DNA of 6,045 bases from Oscillospiraceae bacterium. Its GTDB lineage: Bacteria > Bacillota > Clostridia > Oscillospirales > Acutalibacteraceae. The notes beneath the pieces are model-generated. The model was not told the origin of the DNA. It ran no database searches and saw nothing but the letters and a program-made list of their open reading frames with translations. A program made the translations under genes and the position numbers. The stretch spans positions 1-6,045 of the forward strand of contig WRDE01000140.1 of NCBI GenBank assembly GCA_009783605.1. The letters run 5' to 3'. This document shows, in pieces, positions 1 to 4,315 of this stretch (its first letter is position 1; the number at the start of each line of letters is the position of its first letter).

Positions 1-129
1 CTGCAAATCCCATTGCAGGTGCTGGATTTGATTTTCGAGTTTATTCTGTTTAGAAAAGGCTTTTGCAAGCAGGATAAACGCGGCGATCATGCCGCCAAAT
101 AATAAAAATAGCGCGAATCCCATTGACAC
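1..129 (-). CDS. Small single-pass membrane protein, 3' end outside window
   Basis: This is the first 43 codons of an open frame that runs off the left edge. I chose the GTG at 129-127 because GAGGAG (140-135) lies 5 nt before it. An in-frame ATG at 123-121 is the alternative, but its spacing is 11 nt. The product begins with about 20 hydrophobic residues (MGFALFLLFGGMIAAFILLA after the first two), enough for one membrane helix. A polar stretch with several lysines follows (KAFSKQNKLENQIQHLQ), which looks like the start of a coiled coil. By the positive-inside rule the tail should be cytoplasmic. The gene starts 2 nt after the stop of the XRE regulator gene, and its ribosome-binding site lies inside that gene's last codons, so the two are probably co-transcribed and translationally coupled. 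I do not recognise the family. A membrane-anchored partner or target of the regulator is possible but unproven. Confidence 0.6.
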   Translation of the reverse strand, partial: MSMGFALFLLFGGMIAAFILLAKAFSKQNKLENQIQHLQWDLQ

Positions 130-131
130 AT

Positions 132-578
132 TCACTCCTCTGTCATAAAATCCTGTAAATCTTCCAGGTTAAAGGATGAAGCGACCCGCCGGCCATCGCT
201 GTCGGTCAGCCGGTAGTGCTGGGAGATGATGTTCTGCTGGATGGTATAGCCACCGGCCTCGCTGACCGTCTGCCACCAGATCCGGCCAGCGGCGGCCGCC
301 GCAGCCGGCAGCGGTTCGCCCCCTTCAAAGGCGAGGGCCAGGATGATCTCGGTCGGCCGCCCGCCGAAGGAGGAGGCGATCACCTCGCTGTCGCCAAAAA
401 TGGCGCAGAGCGCGGCGCTGCCGGTCCACCCTAACGAAGACCGGCCCTTTTCGATCTCCACAAGGGTTTTTTTGGATATCCCGAGGATATACGCCATCCG
501 CTCCTGGCTGAAGGAATGCTCCGCCCGGACTAACTTGACCTTCCGGTCGCAGATGGCGATGAATTCCGCTCTGTTCAT
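132..578 (-). CDS. XRE-family helix-turn-helix transcriptional regulator
   Basis: A 148-residue protein, probably a cytoplasmic DNA-binding repressor. Residues about 10-63 read as a Cro/CI-type five-helix domain: helix 2 near S24-L32 (SQERMAYILG), a turn at G33-I34, recognition helix 3 near S35-K44 (SKKTLVEIEKG), then a hydrophobic helix. A less conserved linker follows, with a six-alanine run (A92-A97) and a W101-W102 pair. The C-terminal piece (about 108-148, with YRLTDSDGRRVASSF) looks like two short strands and a helix and may serve dimerisation or ligand sensing; I cannot name it. AGGTGA (588-583) precedes the ATG by 4 nt. The gene has its own promoter, with a dyad over the -10 box, which suggests autoregulation. 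It lies beyond the terminator of the ribosomal operon and leads directly into a small membrane-protein gene. The HTH call is firm. The target and signal are unknown. Confidence 0.85.
   Translation of the reverse strand: MNRAEFIAICDRKVKLVRAEHSFSQERMAYILGISKKTLVEIEKGRSSLGWTGSAALCAIFGDSEVIASSFGGRPTEIILALAFEGGEPLPAAAAAAGRIWWQTVSEAGGYTIQQNIISQHYRLTDSDGRRVASSFNLEDLQDFMTEE
135..140 (-). promoter_or_regulatory. Shine-Dalgarno embedded in end of XRE gene
   Basis: GAGGAG is the last two sense codons (Glu-Glu) of the XRE gene and sits 5 nt before the GTG start of the small membrane-protein gene. Ribosomes finishing the regulator therefore uncover or occupy this site, the usual arrangement for translational coupling. 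It is also the reason for preferring GTG at 129 over ATG at 123. Confidence 0.65.
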
Positions 579-598
579 GGGTTCACCTATTTTAACTT

Positions 599-659
599 TG
601 TCGGGACGGGTCCCCCGCCCCTTGGAGCGTTCCGTTTACCCCGATCCCCCGTCCCAACA
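599..659 (-). promoter_or_regulatory. GC-rich stem-loop in XRE gene leader
   Basis: The arms at 599-610 and 648-659 are complementary over 12 bp. The core is GGGACGGG/CCCGTCCC and there is one G-U wobble in the RNA. The loop of 37 nt is itself G-rich. The stem ends about 10 nt before the Shine-Dalgarno sequence AGGTGA. No T-run follows, so this is not an intrinsic terminator. It could affect translation or stability of the regulator mRNA. The pairing is seen directly; the function is inferred. Confidence 0.5.
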
Positions 660-701
660 CCCCGTCTTGGGTCAGATGAGATTCATCAAGCTCTTGACTC
701 G

Positions 702-717
702 AGTGTAATTTTACACT
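702..717. promoter_or_regulatory. Palindromic operator candidate over the -10 box
   Basis: AGTGTAATTTTACACT is an inverted repeat with perfect 7-bp arms (AGTGTAA/TTACACT) around a 2-bp centre. It covers the whole -10 hexamer of the XRE gene promoter. Its size and symmetry fit a dimeric Cro/CI-type protein. The simplest reading is that the XRE protein encoded downstream binds here and represses its own transcription. Binding is not shown by sequence alone. Confidence 0.65.
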
Positions 718-737
718 ATTCGGGTAATATTTGTCAA
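708..737 (-). promoter_or_regulatory. Sigma-A-type promoter of the XRE gene
   Basis: On the minus strand a consensus -35 TTGACA (737-732) is followed after 18 nt by a near-consensus -10 TAAAAT (713-708). Transcription should start near 701, giving a leader of about 120 nt before the XRE start codon. The -35 box lies about 30 nt past the T-run of the rplQ terminator, so the accessory unit is transcriptionally separate from the ribosomal operon. Confidence 0.75.
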
Positions 738-768
738 TAGGGGTCATAGATTGTTTACAAATGGGCAG

Positions 769-818
769 AAAAAATAAGGGCAGAATCCGCCGCACATATC
801 GCGGCGAATTCTGCCCTT
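769..818 (-). terminator. Intrinsic terminator of the ribosomal-protein operon
   Basis: The 18-nt arms at 818-801 and 793-776 (core AAGGGCAGAAT, then CGCCGC) pair throughout, with one G-U wobble, around a 7-nt loop. One A and then six Ts (774-769) follow on the minus strand. The stem begins 15 nt after the rplQ stop codon. This is a textbook strong rho-independent terminator and marks the 3' end of the operon. There is no comparable T-run on the plus-strand side. Confidence 0.93.
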
Positions 819-833
819 AATGGTTGTTTTGGG

Positions 834-1175
834 TTAAATCAATTCCAATATCGCCATCTCGGCTGCGTCGCCGCGGCGGGCGCTGGTGCGGATGATGCGG
901 GTATAGCCGCCGTTGCGTTCGGCGTATTTCGGCGCGATCTCGTCAAACAGCTTTTTGCTGACCCCTTCTTTGGTCACAAAAGCGTAGACCAACCGCTTGT
1001 TGGCCAGCGTCGGTTCCTTGGCGACGGTGATAAACTTTTCGGTCAGCGACCGCACCTCTTTGGCGCGGGTTACCGTAGTCTCGATCCGTCCGTTTTCCAA
1101 CAGAAAGGTCACCATAGCCCGCAGCATCGCCATCCGCGACGCAGTCGGCCGTCCGAGTTTTCTCGTTCCAGGCAT
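834..1175 (-). CDS. rplQ: 50S ribosomal protein bL17
   Basis: A 113-residue bL17, a 50S large-subunit protein. The start is the ATG at 1175-1173 (MPGTRKLGRP), which matches the family's usual beginning. A possible in-frame GTG four codons upstream overlaps the Shine-Dalgarno sequence and is unlikely. The hallmark segment LLENGRIETTVTRAKEVR lies at about residues 29-46, and the C-terminal YTRIIRTSARRGDAAEMAILEL is typical of the family. The length is normal for the short bacterial form. It is the last gene of the operon, as in most Firmicutes, and is closed by a strong terminator. The leader before it is a degenerate tandem duplication that includes the present start site. Identity is certain. 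Confidence 0.97.
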   Translation of the reverse strand: MPGTRKLGRPTASRMAMLRAMVTFLLENGRIETTVTRAKEVRSLTEKFITVAKEPTLANKRLVYAFVTKEGVSKKLFDEIAPKYAERNGGYTRIIRTSARRGDAAEMAILELI

Positions 1176-1288
1176 TTTTAAATACACTCCTTTTGAGAAT
1201 AATCATACGGGTAAGTTGGGGCGCCCTCCAATGGTTTTTGGATACCCCCGTTTTGAATAATCACAGGGACGGGCAGGAGCGCCTTCCA
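1171..1288. repeat. Degenerate tandem duplication in rpoA-rplQ spacer
   Basis: The spacer holds two imperfect copies of a roughly 60-bp unit, about 1171-1230 and 1231-1288. They align end to end with one 2-nt gap at roughly 70% identity by hand count. Shared blocks include TTTTT, ATAC, TTTTGA, ATAATCA and GCGCC(C/T)TCCA. GAATAATCA recurs at 1197 and 1255, an offset of 58. The rplQ-proximal copy holds the working Shine-Dalgarno sequence (AAGGAG, 1192-1187) and the ATG. At the same places the other copy has CGGGGG and no ATG. It looks like an old duplication of the rplQ initiation region. Confidence 0.65.
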
Positions 1289-1305
1289 GATTCGTATATG
1301 GGGTT

Positions 1306-2259
1306 TTAATCCTCGTCATCAAAGAACATAAGCCCCAGCGACGTCAGCTTGTTGATGACCTCTTCCAGCGACTTGCGGCCGAGATTGCGCACCTTCATCA
1401 TCTCATCTTCGGATTTGTTGATGAGATCCTCGACCGTGTTGATACCGGCGCGCTTGAGACAGTTGAAGGACCGGACCGAAAGGTCCAGCTCCTCGATCGT
1501 CATCTCCAGTACCTTTTCCTTGTTGTTGTCATCCTTTTCGACCATGATTGAATCGCCGGCATAGGCGTCGTCGGAAAGGTCGACAAACAGGTTCAGATGT
1601 TCGGTCAGCACCTTTGCGCCCAATGCCACCGCTTCTTTGGCCGAGATAATGCCGTTGGTCCATACCTCAAGACTCAGCTTGTCGTAGTCGGTAATCTGGC
1701 CGACACGGGTGTTTTCCACCGTGTAGTTTACTTTTACCACCGGGGTATAGATGGAATCCACCGGAATGACCCCGATAACCGGCGCCATCATTTGTTTGTT
1801 GCGCTCGGCGGGCACATAACCGCGCCCCTTGTCGATGGTGATCTCCATAAACAGCCGGGATTTTTCTCCGAGGGTGGCGATATACATATCCGGCGAAAGG
1901 ATCTCCACCTCGCTGTCACATTTGACGGATCCGGCGGTGACCTCACAGGGACCCTCCGCTTCAATATATACTACCTTCGGGCCGTCTCCGTGGATTTTCA
2001 TCCGCAGCCCCTTGATATTGAGGACAATCTCGGTGATATCCTCCTTGACGCCTTCGACGGTGGAAAACTCATGCAATACCCCTTCCACCTTCACCGACGT
2101 CACCGCCACACCCGGCAGTGACGACAGCAATACGCGGCGCAGAGAATTTCCCAATGTGGTGCCGTAGCCGCGCTCCAGCGGCTCCACCACAAACTTCCCG
2201 TAGGTACCGTCGGCGGCGATATCCAATGCTTCGATTCTGGGCTTCTCAATCTCGATCAT
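1306..2259 (-). CDS. rpoA: DNA-directed RNA polymerase subunit alpha
   Basis: A 317-residue alpha subunit, normal length. The N-terminal domain (about 1-230) forms the dimer that nucleates assembly of beta and beta'. Its signature NSLRRVLLSSLPG is at residues 38-50, and VEGVLHEFSTVEGVKEDI follows at 58-75. A flexible acidic linker (about 236-250, DDNNKEK) leads to the C-terminal domain (about 250-312), with SVRSFNCLKRAGI and NLGRKSLEEV. This domain contacts UP-element DNA and activators; R263 and N266 occupy the positions of the known DNA-contacting residues. The tail ends FFDDED. An AGGAGGG site (2273-2267) is 7 nt before the ATG. The 223-nt spacer from rpsD carries repeats and hairpins that could uncouple rpoA expression from the ribosomal genes. 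Identity is certain. Confidence 0.99.
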   Translation of the reverse strand: MIEIEKPRIEALDIAADGTYGKFVVEPLERGYGTTLGNSLRRVLLSSLPGVAVTSVKVEGVLHEFSTVEGVKEDITEIVLNIKGLRMKIHGDGPKVVYIEAEGPCEVTAGSVKCDSEVEILSPDMYIATLGEKSRLFMEITIDKGRGYVPAERNKQMMAPVIGVIPVDSIYTPVVKVNYTVENTRVGQITDYDKLSLEVWTNGIISAKEAVALGAKVLTEHLNLFVDLSDDAYAGDSIMVEKDDNNKEKVLEMTIEELDLSVRSFNCLKRAGINTVEDLINKSEDEMMKVRNLGRKSLEEVINKLTSLGLMFFDDED

Positions 2260-2303
2260 ATAAAAACCCTCCTAATATTTAATTTTGTCGGGTCTGATTT
2301 CTC

Positions 2304-2384
2304 ACCCTTTTGGTATGCGCCTTTTGATTGGTTGCTTCTTTGTGCGCAAAAACTATATTGTGTTGAAGCGAACTACAAAAGGGT
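2304..2384 (-). promoter_or_regulatory. Alternative hairpins in rpoA leader, proximal unit
   Basis: One right arm at 2365-2384 can pair with two left arms. ACCCTTTTG at 2304-2312 pairs perfectly over 9 bp with CAAAAGGGT at 2376-2384. CCTTTTG...GCTTC at 2320-2338 pairs imperfectly with GAAGC...CAAAAGG at 2365-2382. The two pairings exclude each other. This region ends about 30 nt before the rpoA ribosome-binding site. Complementarity is seen directly; any switching role is inference. Confidence 0.45.
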
Positions 2385-2437
2385 CATTCCACAGAATGAG
2401 CGTTTTAATTGGTTGGCTATTTTGTGTTAAAGCGAAC
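2353..2437. repeat. Direct repeat in rpsD-rpoA spacer
   Basis: A 21-bp word starting CTAT and ending AAGCGAAC occurs at 2353-2373 and 2417-2437, 19 of 21 identical and 64 bp apart. A second shared word, (C/G)TTTT(G/A)ATTGGTTG, occurs at 2321-2334 and 2402-2415. The spacer is thus built from two related units, the rpoA-proximal one carrying about 17 extra bases. Each unit can fold into a hairpin of its own. Confidence 0.65.
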
Positions 2438-2446
2438 CAAAAACGC
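2400..2446 (-). promoter_or_regulatory. Hairpin in rpoA leader, distal unit
   Basis: GCGTTT, TTGGTT and GCT at 2400-2418 pair with AGC, AACCAA and AAACGC at 2431-2446. This gives about 15 bp with a 3-nt bulge and a single mismatch. The right arm (plus-strand view) overlaps one arm of the terminator-like hairpin at 2439-2462, so both cannot form at once. Confidence 0.5.
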
Positions 2447-2462
2447 ACCGCAGGGCGTTTTT
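2439..2462 (-). terminator. Possible weak or partial terminator after rpsD
   Basis: AAAAACGC (2439-2446) and GCGTTTTT (2455-2462) form a perfect 8-bp stem with an 8-nt loop. Two further G-C pairs are possible inside the loop. In the rpsD transcript this is a GC core followed by five U residues, 20 nt after the rpsD stop codon, so it resembles a short intrinsic terminator. The stem is modest and rpoA and rplQ lie downstream, so partial termination or a processing site is more likely than a full stop. Confidence 0.45.
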
Positions 2463-2482
2463 ATAATGTGTTGGTTATCAGG

Positions 2483-3109
2483 TTACTTGGAATACAACTC
2501 GACGATGAGGGTTTCTTCGATCGGGAGATCAATATCCTCGCGGGAGGGCATCACCAATACCTTCGCCTGAGCCGCGCCTCTGTCTAAATCCAGCCATTTC
2601 GGAACCGGGCGGGAGGCGTTGGCGTCGAGAATGCCCTTGATCATATCCAAAGACCGGCTTTTATCTTTGATCGCGATGAGCTGGCCGGGTTTGGTCAGGA
2701 AAGAGGGGATATCGACCTTGCGTCCGTTGACGGTGAAATGTCCCTGTGTCACCATCTGCCGTGCCTGGGCGCGGGAGCTGGCGAATCCGAGACGGTAAGC
2801 CACGTTGTCCAACCGGGATTCCAGCAGCGCCAGCAGATTTTCGCCGGTGACGCCGGGCATCTTGTTGGCCATTTCAAAATAGTGGTGGAATTGTCCTTCC
2901 AGCACCCCGTAGGAACGGCGGACATATTGCTTGGTACGCAGCTGTTTGCCGTATTCCGACACCTTCTTGCGGCCTTGGCCGTGCTGGCCGGGGGCGTAGG
3001 CGCGCCGGGAAACCCCGCATTTGCCGGTGTAACAGCGTTCGCCCTTCAAAAAGAGCTTTTCTCCTTCACGGCGGCAGAGCCTGCACACCGGACCGGTATA
3101 TCTTGCCAT
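2483..3109 (-). CDS. rpsD: 30S ribosomal protein uS4
   Basis: A 208-residue uS4, a primary 16S rRNA binder that starts 30S assembly. The N-terminal region carries C9, C12, C26 and C31 (CRLC...CYTGKC), the zinc-binding C+ form of S4. The RNA-binding S4 domain spans about 98-150 (SRLDNVAYRLGFASSRAQAR through GQLIAIK). The C-terminal PIEETLIVELYSK is typical. AGGAGGA (3122-3116) lies 6 nt before the ATG. In Escherichia coli S4 is also the translational repressor of the alpha operon, acting on the rpsM leader. Whether that holds here is not visible. Its place between rpsK and rpoA is the clostridial and proteobacterial arrangement, unlike Bacillus subtilis. Identity is certain. Confidence 0.98.
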   Translation of the reverse strand: MARYTGPVCRLCRREGEKLFLKGERCYTGKCGVSRRAYAPGQHGQGRKKVSEYGKQLRTKQYVRRSYGVLEGQFHHYFEMANKMPGVTGENLLALLESRLDNVAYRLGFASSRAQARQMVTQGHFTVNGRKVDIPSFLTKPGQLIAIKDKSRSLDMIKGILDANASRPVPKWLDLDRGAAQAKVLVMPSREDIDLPIEETLIVELYSK

Positions 3110-3140
3110 AAATCTTCCTCCTTTTCTGTCGTTTTAAGTT

Positions 3141-3548
3141 CTAAACGCGTCTTCTCTTGGGAGGACGGCATCCGTTGTGAGGGACAGGCGTGACATCACG
3201 GATCATCGTGACGTCCAGGCCGGCGGTCTGAAGGGCGCGGATCGCGGCTTCACGGCCGGAGCCGGGGCCCTTGACAAATACCTCCACCGTCTTCAGCCCG
3301 TGCTCCATAGCGGCCTTGGCGGCGGTTTCGGCAGCCATCTGGGCGGCGTAGGGGGTGGATTTCCGCGAACCGCGGAAGCCCAGCTCACCGGCCGACGCCC
3401 ATGAAAGGGCATTGCCCTGCGTATCGGTCAGGGTGACGATGGTATTGTTGAACGTGGACTGGATATGCGCGGCGCCGCGTTCGATATTTTTGCGTTCTCT
3501 GCGCCGGCGGGTGGTGGCGCCTTTACGGGCGGTTGCTTTTGCAGGCAT
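3141..3548 (-). CDS. rpsK: 30S ribosomal protein uS11
   Basis: A 135-residue uS11 of the 30S platform, near the mRNA exit and the Shine-Dalgarno helix. After a basic N-terminal tail (KATARKGATTRRRRERK) come the family blocks HIQSTFNNTIVTLTDTQGN, GFRGSRKSTPYAAQMAAE and GPGSGREAAIRALQ. It ends with the diagnostic RDVTPVPHNGCRPPKRRRV. I chose the ATG at 3548 (MPAKATARKG). An in-frame TTG 13 codons upstream would add residues with no family counterpart and would start inside a perfect hairpin. The stop lies 31 nt before rpsD. The ribosome-binding site is weaker and more distant than those of its neighbours, and the 98-nt spacer before it holds two strong hairpins. Identity is certain and the start is likely. 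Confidence 0.97.
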   Translation of the reverse strand: MPAKATARKGATTRRRRERKNIERGAAHIQSTFNNTIVTLTDTQGNALSWASAGELGFRGSRKSTPYAAQMAAETAAKAAMEHGLKTVEVFVKGPGSGREAAIRALQTAGLDVTMIRDVTPVPHNGCRPPKRRRV

Positions 3549-3558
3549 TAGTGTATAA

Positions 3559-3565
3559 CCATCCT
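3559..3565 (-). promoter_or_regulatory. Ribosome-binding site of rpsK
   Basis: AGGATGG lies 10 nt before the chosen rpsK ATG. It is a poorer match than the AGGAGG-type sites of rpsD, rpoA and rpmJ and its spacing is on the long side. It supports MPAK as the start, since no better site precedes any other in-frame start. Confidence 0.55.
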
Positions 3566-3579
3566 TTCGTACAATGTGC

Positions 3580-3638
3580 ACATTCAATACCGCAGTATTG
3601 AATGTACGTTGGAATAGGCGCTTGTCGCATATTCCAAC
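3580..3638 (-). promoter_or_regulatory. Two tandem hairpins between rpsM and rpsK
   Basis: Hairpin one has perfect 11-bp arms (ACATTCAATAC 3580-3590, GTATTGAATGT 3595-3605) around a 4-nt loop. Hairpin two has perfect 9-bp arms (GTTGGAATA 3608-3616, TATTCCAAC 3630-3638), with an inner GCG/CGC and a 5-nt loop. Only 2 nt separate them, so they could stack. Neither has a T-run, which argues against termination. They fit an RNase processing site, an mRNA stabiliser or a translational control element for rpsK. Confidence 0.65.
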
Positions 3639-3642
3639 TTTC

Positions 3643-3648
3643 CTCCCT
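3643..3648 (-). promoter_or_regulatory. Orphan Shine-Dalgarno after rpsM stop
   Basis: A perfect AGGAGG overlaps the TAG stop codon of rpsM but lies about 95 nt before the rpsK start, much too far to serve it. The nearest ATG (3630) is 12 nt away and opens only a 35-codon frame that overlaps rpsK. It may be a relic of an earlier rpsK start, now separated by the hairpin pair, or chance. Confidence 0.4.
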
Positions 3649-4015
3649 ACTTCTTCTTGTTGGCGACGGTCCGTTTCGGACCTTTGCGGGTGCGGGCGTT
3701 GGTCTTGGAACGCTGTCCGCGGACCGGCAGCCCTTTACGGTGACGCACGCCGCGGTAGGAGCCGATTTCGATCAGCCGCTTGATATCGAAAGCTACGTTG
3801 CGCCGCAGATCGCCTTCCACCACATAGTCGCGGTCGATGGTTTCACGGAGTTTTGAAACTTCTTCCTCCGAAAGGTCGCGGATCCGGGTATCCGGACTAA
3901 TCCCGGTGGCGGCCAGAATCTTTTTGACCGAAGTGCGCCCGAGGCCAAAGATGTAGGTCAAGCCGATTTCGACGCGTTTGTCTCTCGGCAGGTCAACACC
4001 AGCTATACGAGCCAT
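3647..4015 (-). CDS. rpsM: 30S ribosomal protein uS13
   Basis: A 122-residue uS13 of the 30S head, which contacts the 50S subunit and P-site tRNA. I chose the ATG at 4015 (MARIAGVDLPRDKR), the family's standard beginning. The open frame extends 22 codons further upstream, but that part has no family counterpart and crosses the ribosome-binding site and the heptad repeats. Family blocks are GLTYIFGLGRTSVKKIL, IKRLIEIGSYRGVRHRKGLP and VRGQRSKTNARTRKGPKRTV, and it ends with a lysine-rich tail (NKKK). The Shine-Dalgarno region is the double GGAAGGAA (about 4030-4023). In Escherichia coli the corresponding leader is the S4 target of the alpha operon. Here it carries a short stem and heptad repeats. 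Identity is certain. Confidence 0.98.
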   Translation of the reverse strand: MARIAGVDLPRDKRVEIGLTYIFGLGRTSVKKILAATGISPDTRIRDLSEEEVSKLRETIDRDYVVEGDLRRNVAFDIKRLIEIGSYRGVRHRKGLPVRGQRSKTNARTRKGPKRTVANKKK

Positions 4016-4031
4016 AGATTTGTTCCTTCCT

Positions 4032-4065
4032 TTACTAATAGTGGTTAGTGGATAGTGATTAGTAA
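4032..4065. repeat. Heptanucleotide tandem repeats and stem before rpsM
   Basis: Positions 4038-4065 read as four adjoining 7-mers: ATAGTGG, TTAGTGG, ATAGTGA and TTAGTAA (consensus WTAGTGR; on the mRNA strand YCACTAW). A fifth decayed unit, TTAGATT, may follow. The block also forms a hairpin, with TTACTAAT (4032-4039) and ATTAGTAA (4058-4065) as perfect 8-bp arms around an 18-nt loop. The downstream arm directly abuts the rpsM Shine-Dalgarno region. Short heptad arrays of this kind vary by slippage. Confidence 0.6.
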
Positions 4066-4120
4066 TTAGATTGCGCACCAATCAATAACCATACCCAAAA
4101 ACGCTGCAGTGCCAATGTTT

Positions 4121-4234
4121 TTAGCCTTGCCGCTGTTTGTGTTTCGGGTTATCGCAGATGACCATGATCCGGCCGTGACGTTTGATAACCTTGCATTTTT
4201 CGCAGATTTTCTTGACAGAAGGTCTAACTTTCAT
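4121..4234 (-). CDS. rpmJ: 50S ribosomal protein bL36
   Basis: A 37-residue bL36, the smallest 50S protein. It starts MKVRPSVKKICEKCKVIKRH and ends NPKHKQRQG, a full-length match to the family. C11, C14, C27 and H32 form the zinc site, so this is the zinc-containing C+ form. AGGAGG (4249-4244) lies 9 nt before the ATG. The gene sits between infA and rpsM, as in nearly all Firmicutes. The spacers on both sides (131 and 105 nt) are long for this position and are discussed separately. Identity is certain. Confidence 0.97.
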   Translation of the reverse strand: MKVRPSVKKICEKCKVIKRHGRIMVICDNPKHKQRQG

Positions 4235-4292
4235 ATGGGTTTGCCTCCTAAAATTAGTACAGTGCGTGTTTCAACGATAAAAATGAATGCGG

Positions 4293-4313
4293 GCAGAACA
4301 CGCCGTGTTCTGC
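4293..4313 (-). promoter_or_regulatory. Perfect inverted repeat in infA-rpmJ spacer
   Basis: GCAGAACACG (4293-4302) and CGTGTTCTGC (4304-4313) are perfect 10-bp complements around a single base, giving a hairpin of about 8 bp with a 5-nt loop. GCGTGTT at 4264-4270 could pair instead with AACACGC at 4297-4303, so an alternative fold exists nearer the rpmJ start. No T-run follows directly. A protein-binding palindrome is the other reading. Confidence 0.55.
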
Positions 4314-4315
4314 TG

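Noticed and set aside
592..795. Minus-strand open frame of 67 codons between rplQ and the XRE gene
   Set aside because: It runs through the terminator stem, the promoter and the leader hairpin and has no ribosome-binding site. The DNA features explain the region better.
1597..2121. Plus-strand open frame of 174 codons inside rpoA
   Set aside because: Shadow of the rpoA reading frame with no ribosome-binding site and no family resemblance.
2341..2380. Internal promoter before rpoA using a TATAGT-like -10 at the repeat
   Set aside because: The only -35 candidates are poor and the spacing is about 15 nt. Not strong enough to list.
2400..2462. Classical transcription attenuator between rpsD and rpoA
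   Set aside because: The competing hairpin lies downstream of the T-run in the direction of transcription, so it would form too late to act as an ordinary antiterminator.
3523..3630. Possible 35-residue small protein with several cysteines after the orphan AGGAGG
   Set aside because: The spacing from AGGAGG is 12 nt, it is encoded by the two hairpins, and it overlaps the start of rpsK. No evidence of selection is visible in one sequence.
4038..4065. CRISPR array
   Set aside because: The repeats are 7-mers in direct tandem without spacers, and no cas gene is present.
4016..4081. N-terminal extension of rpsM by 22 codons
   Set aside because: The extra residues have no counterpart in uS13 and cover the ribosome-binding site and heptad repeats. 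MARIAGVDLP is the standard start.
4016..4120. S4-binding pseudoknot before rpsM as in Escherichia coli
   Set aside because: I can see an 8-bp stem and repeats but not the defined pseudoknot. A structural covariance search would be needed.
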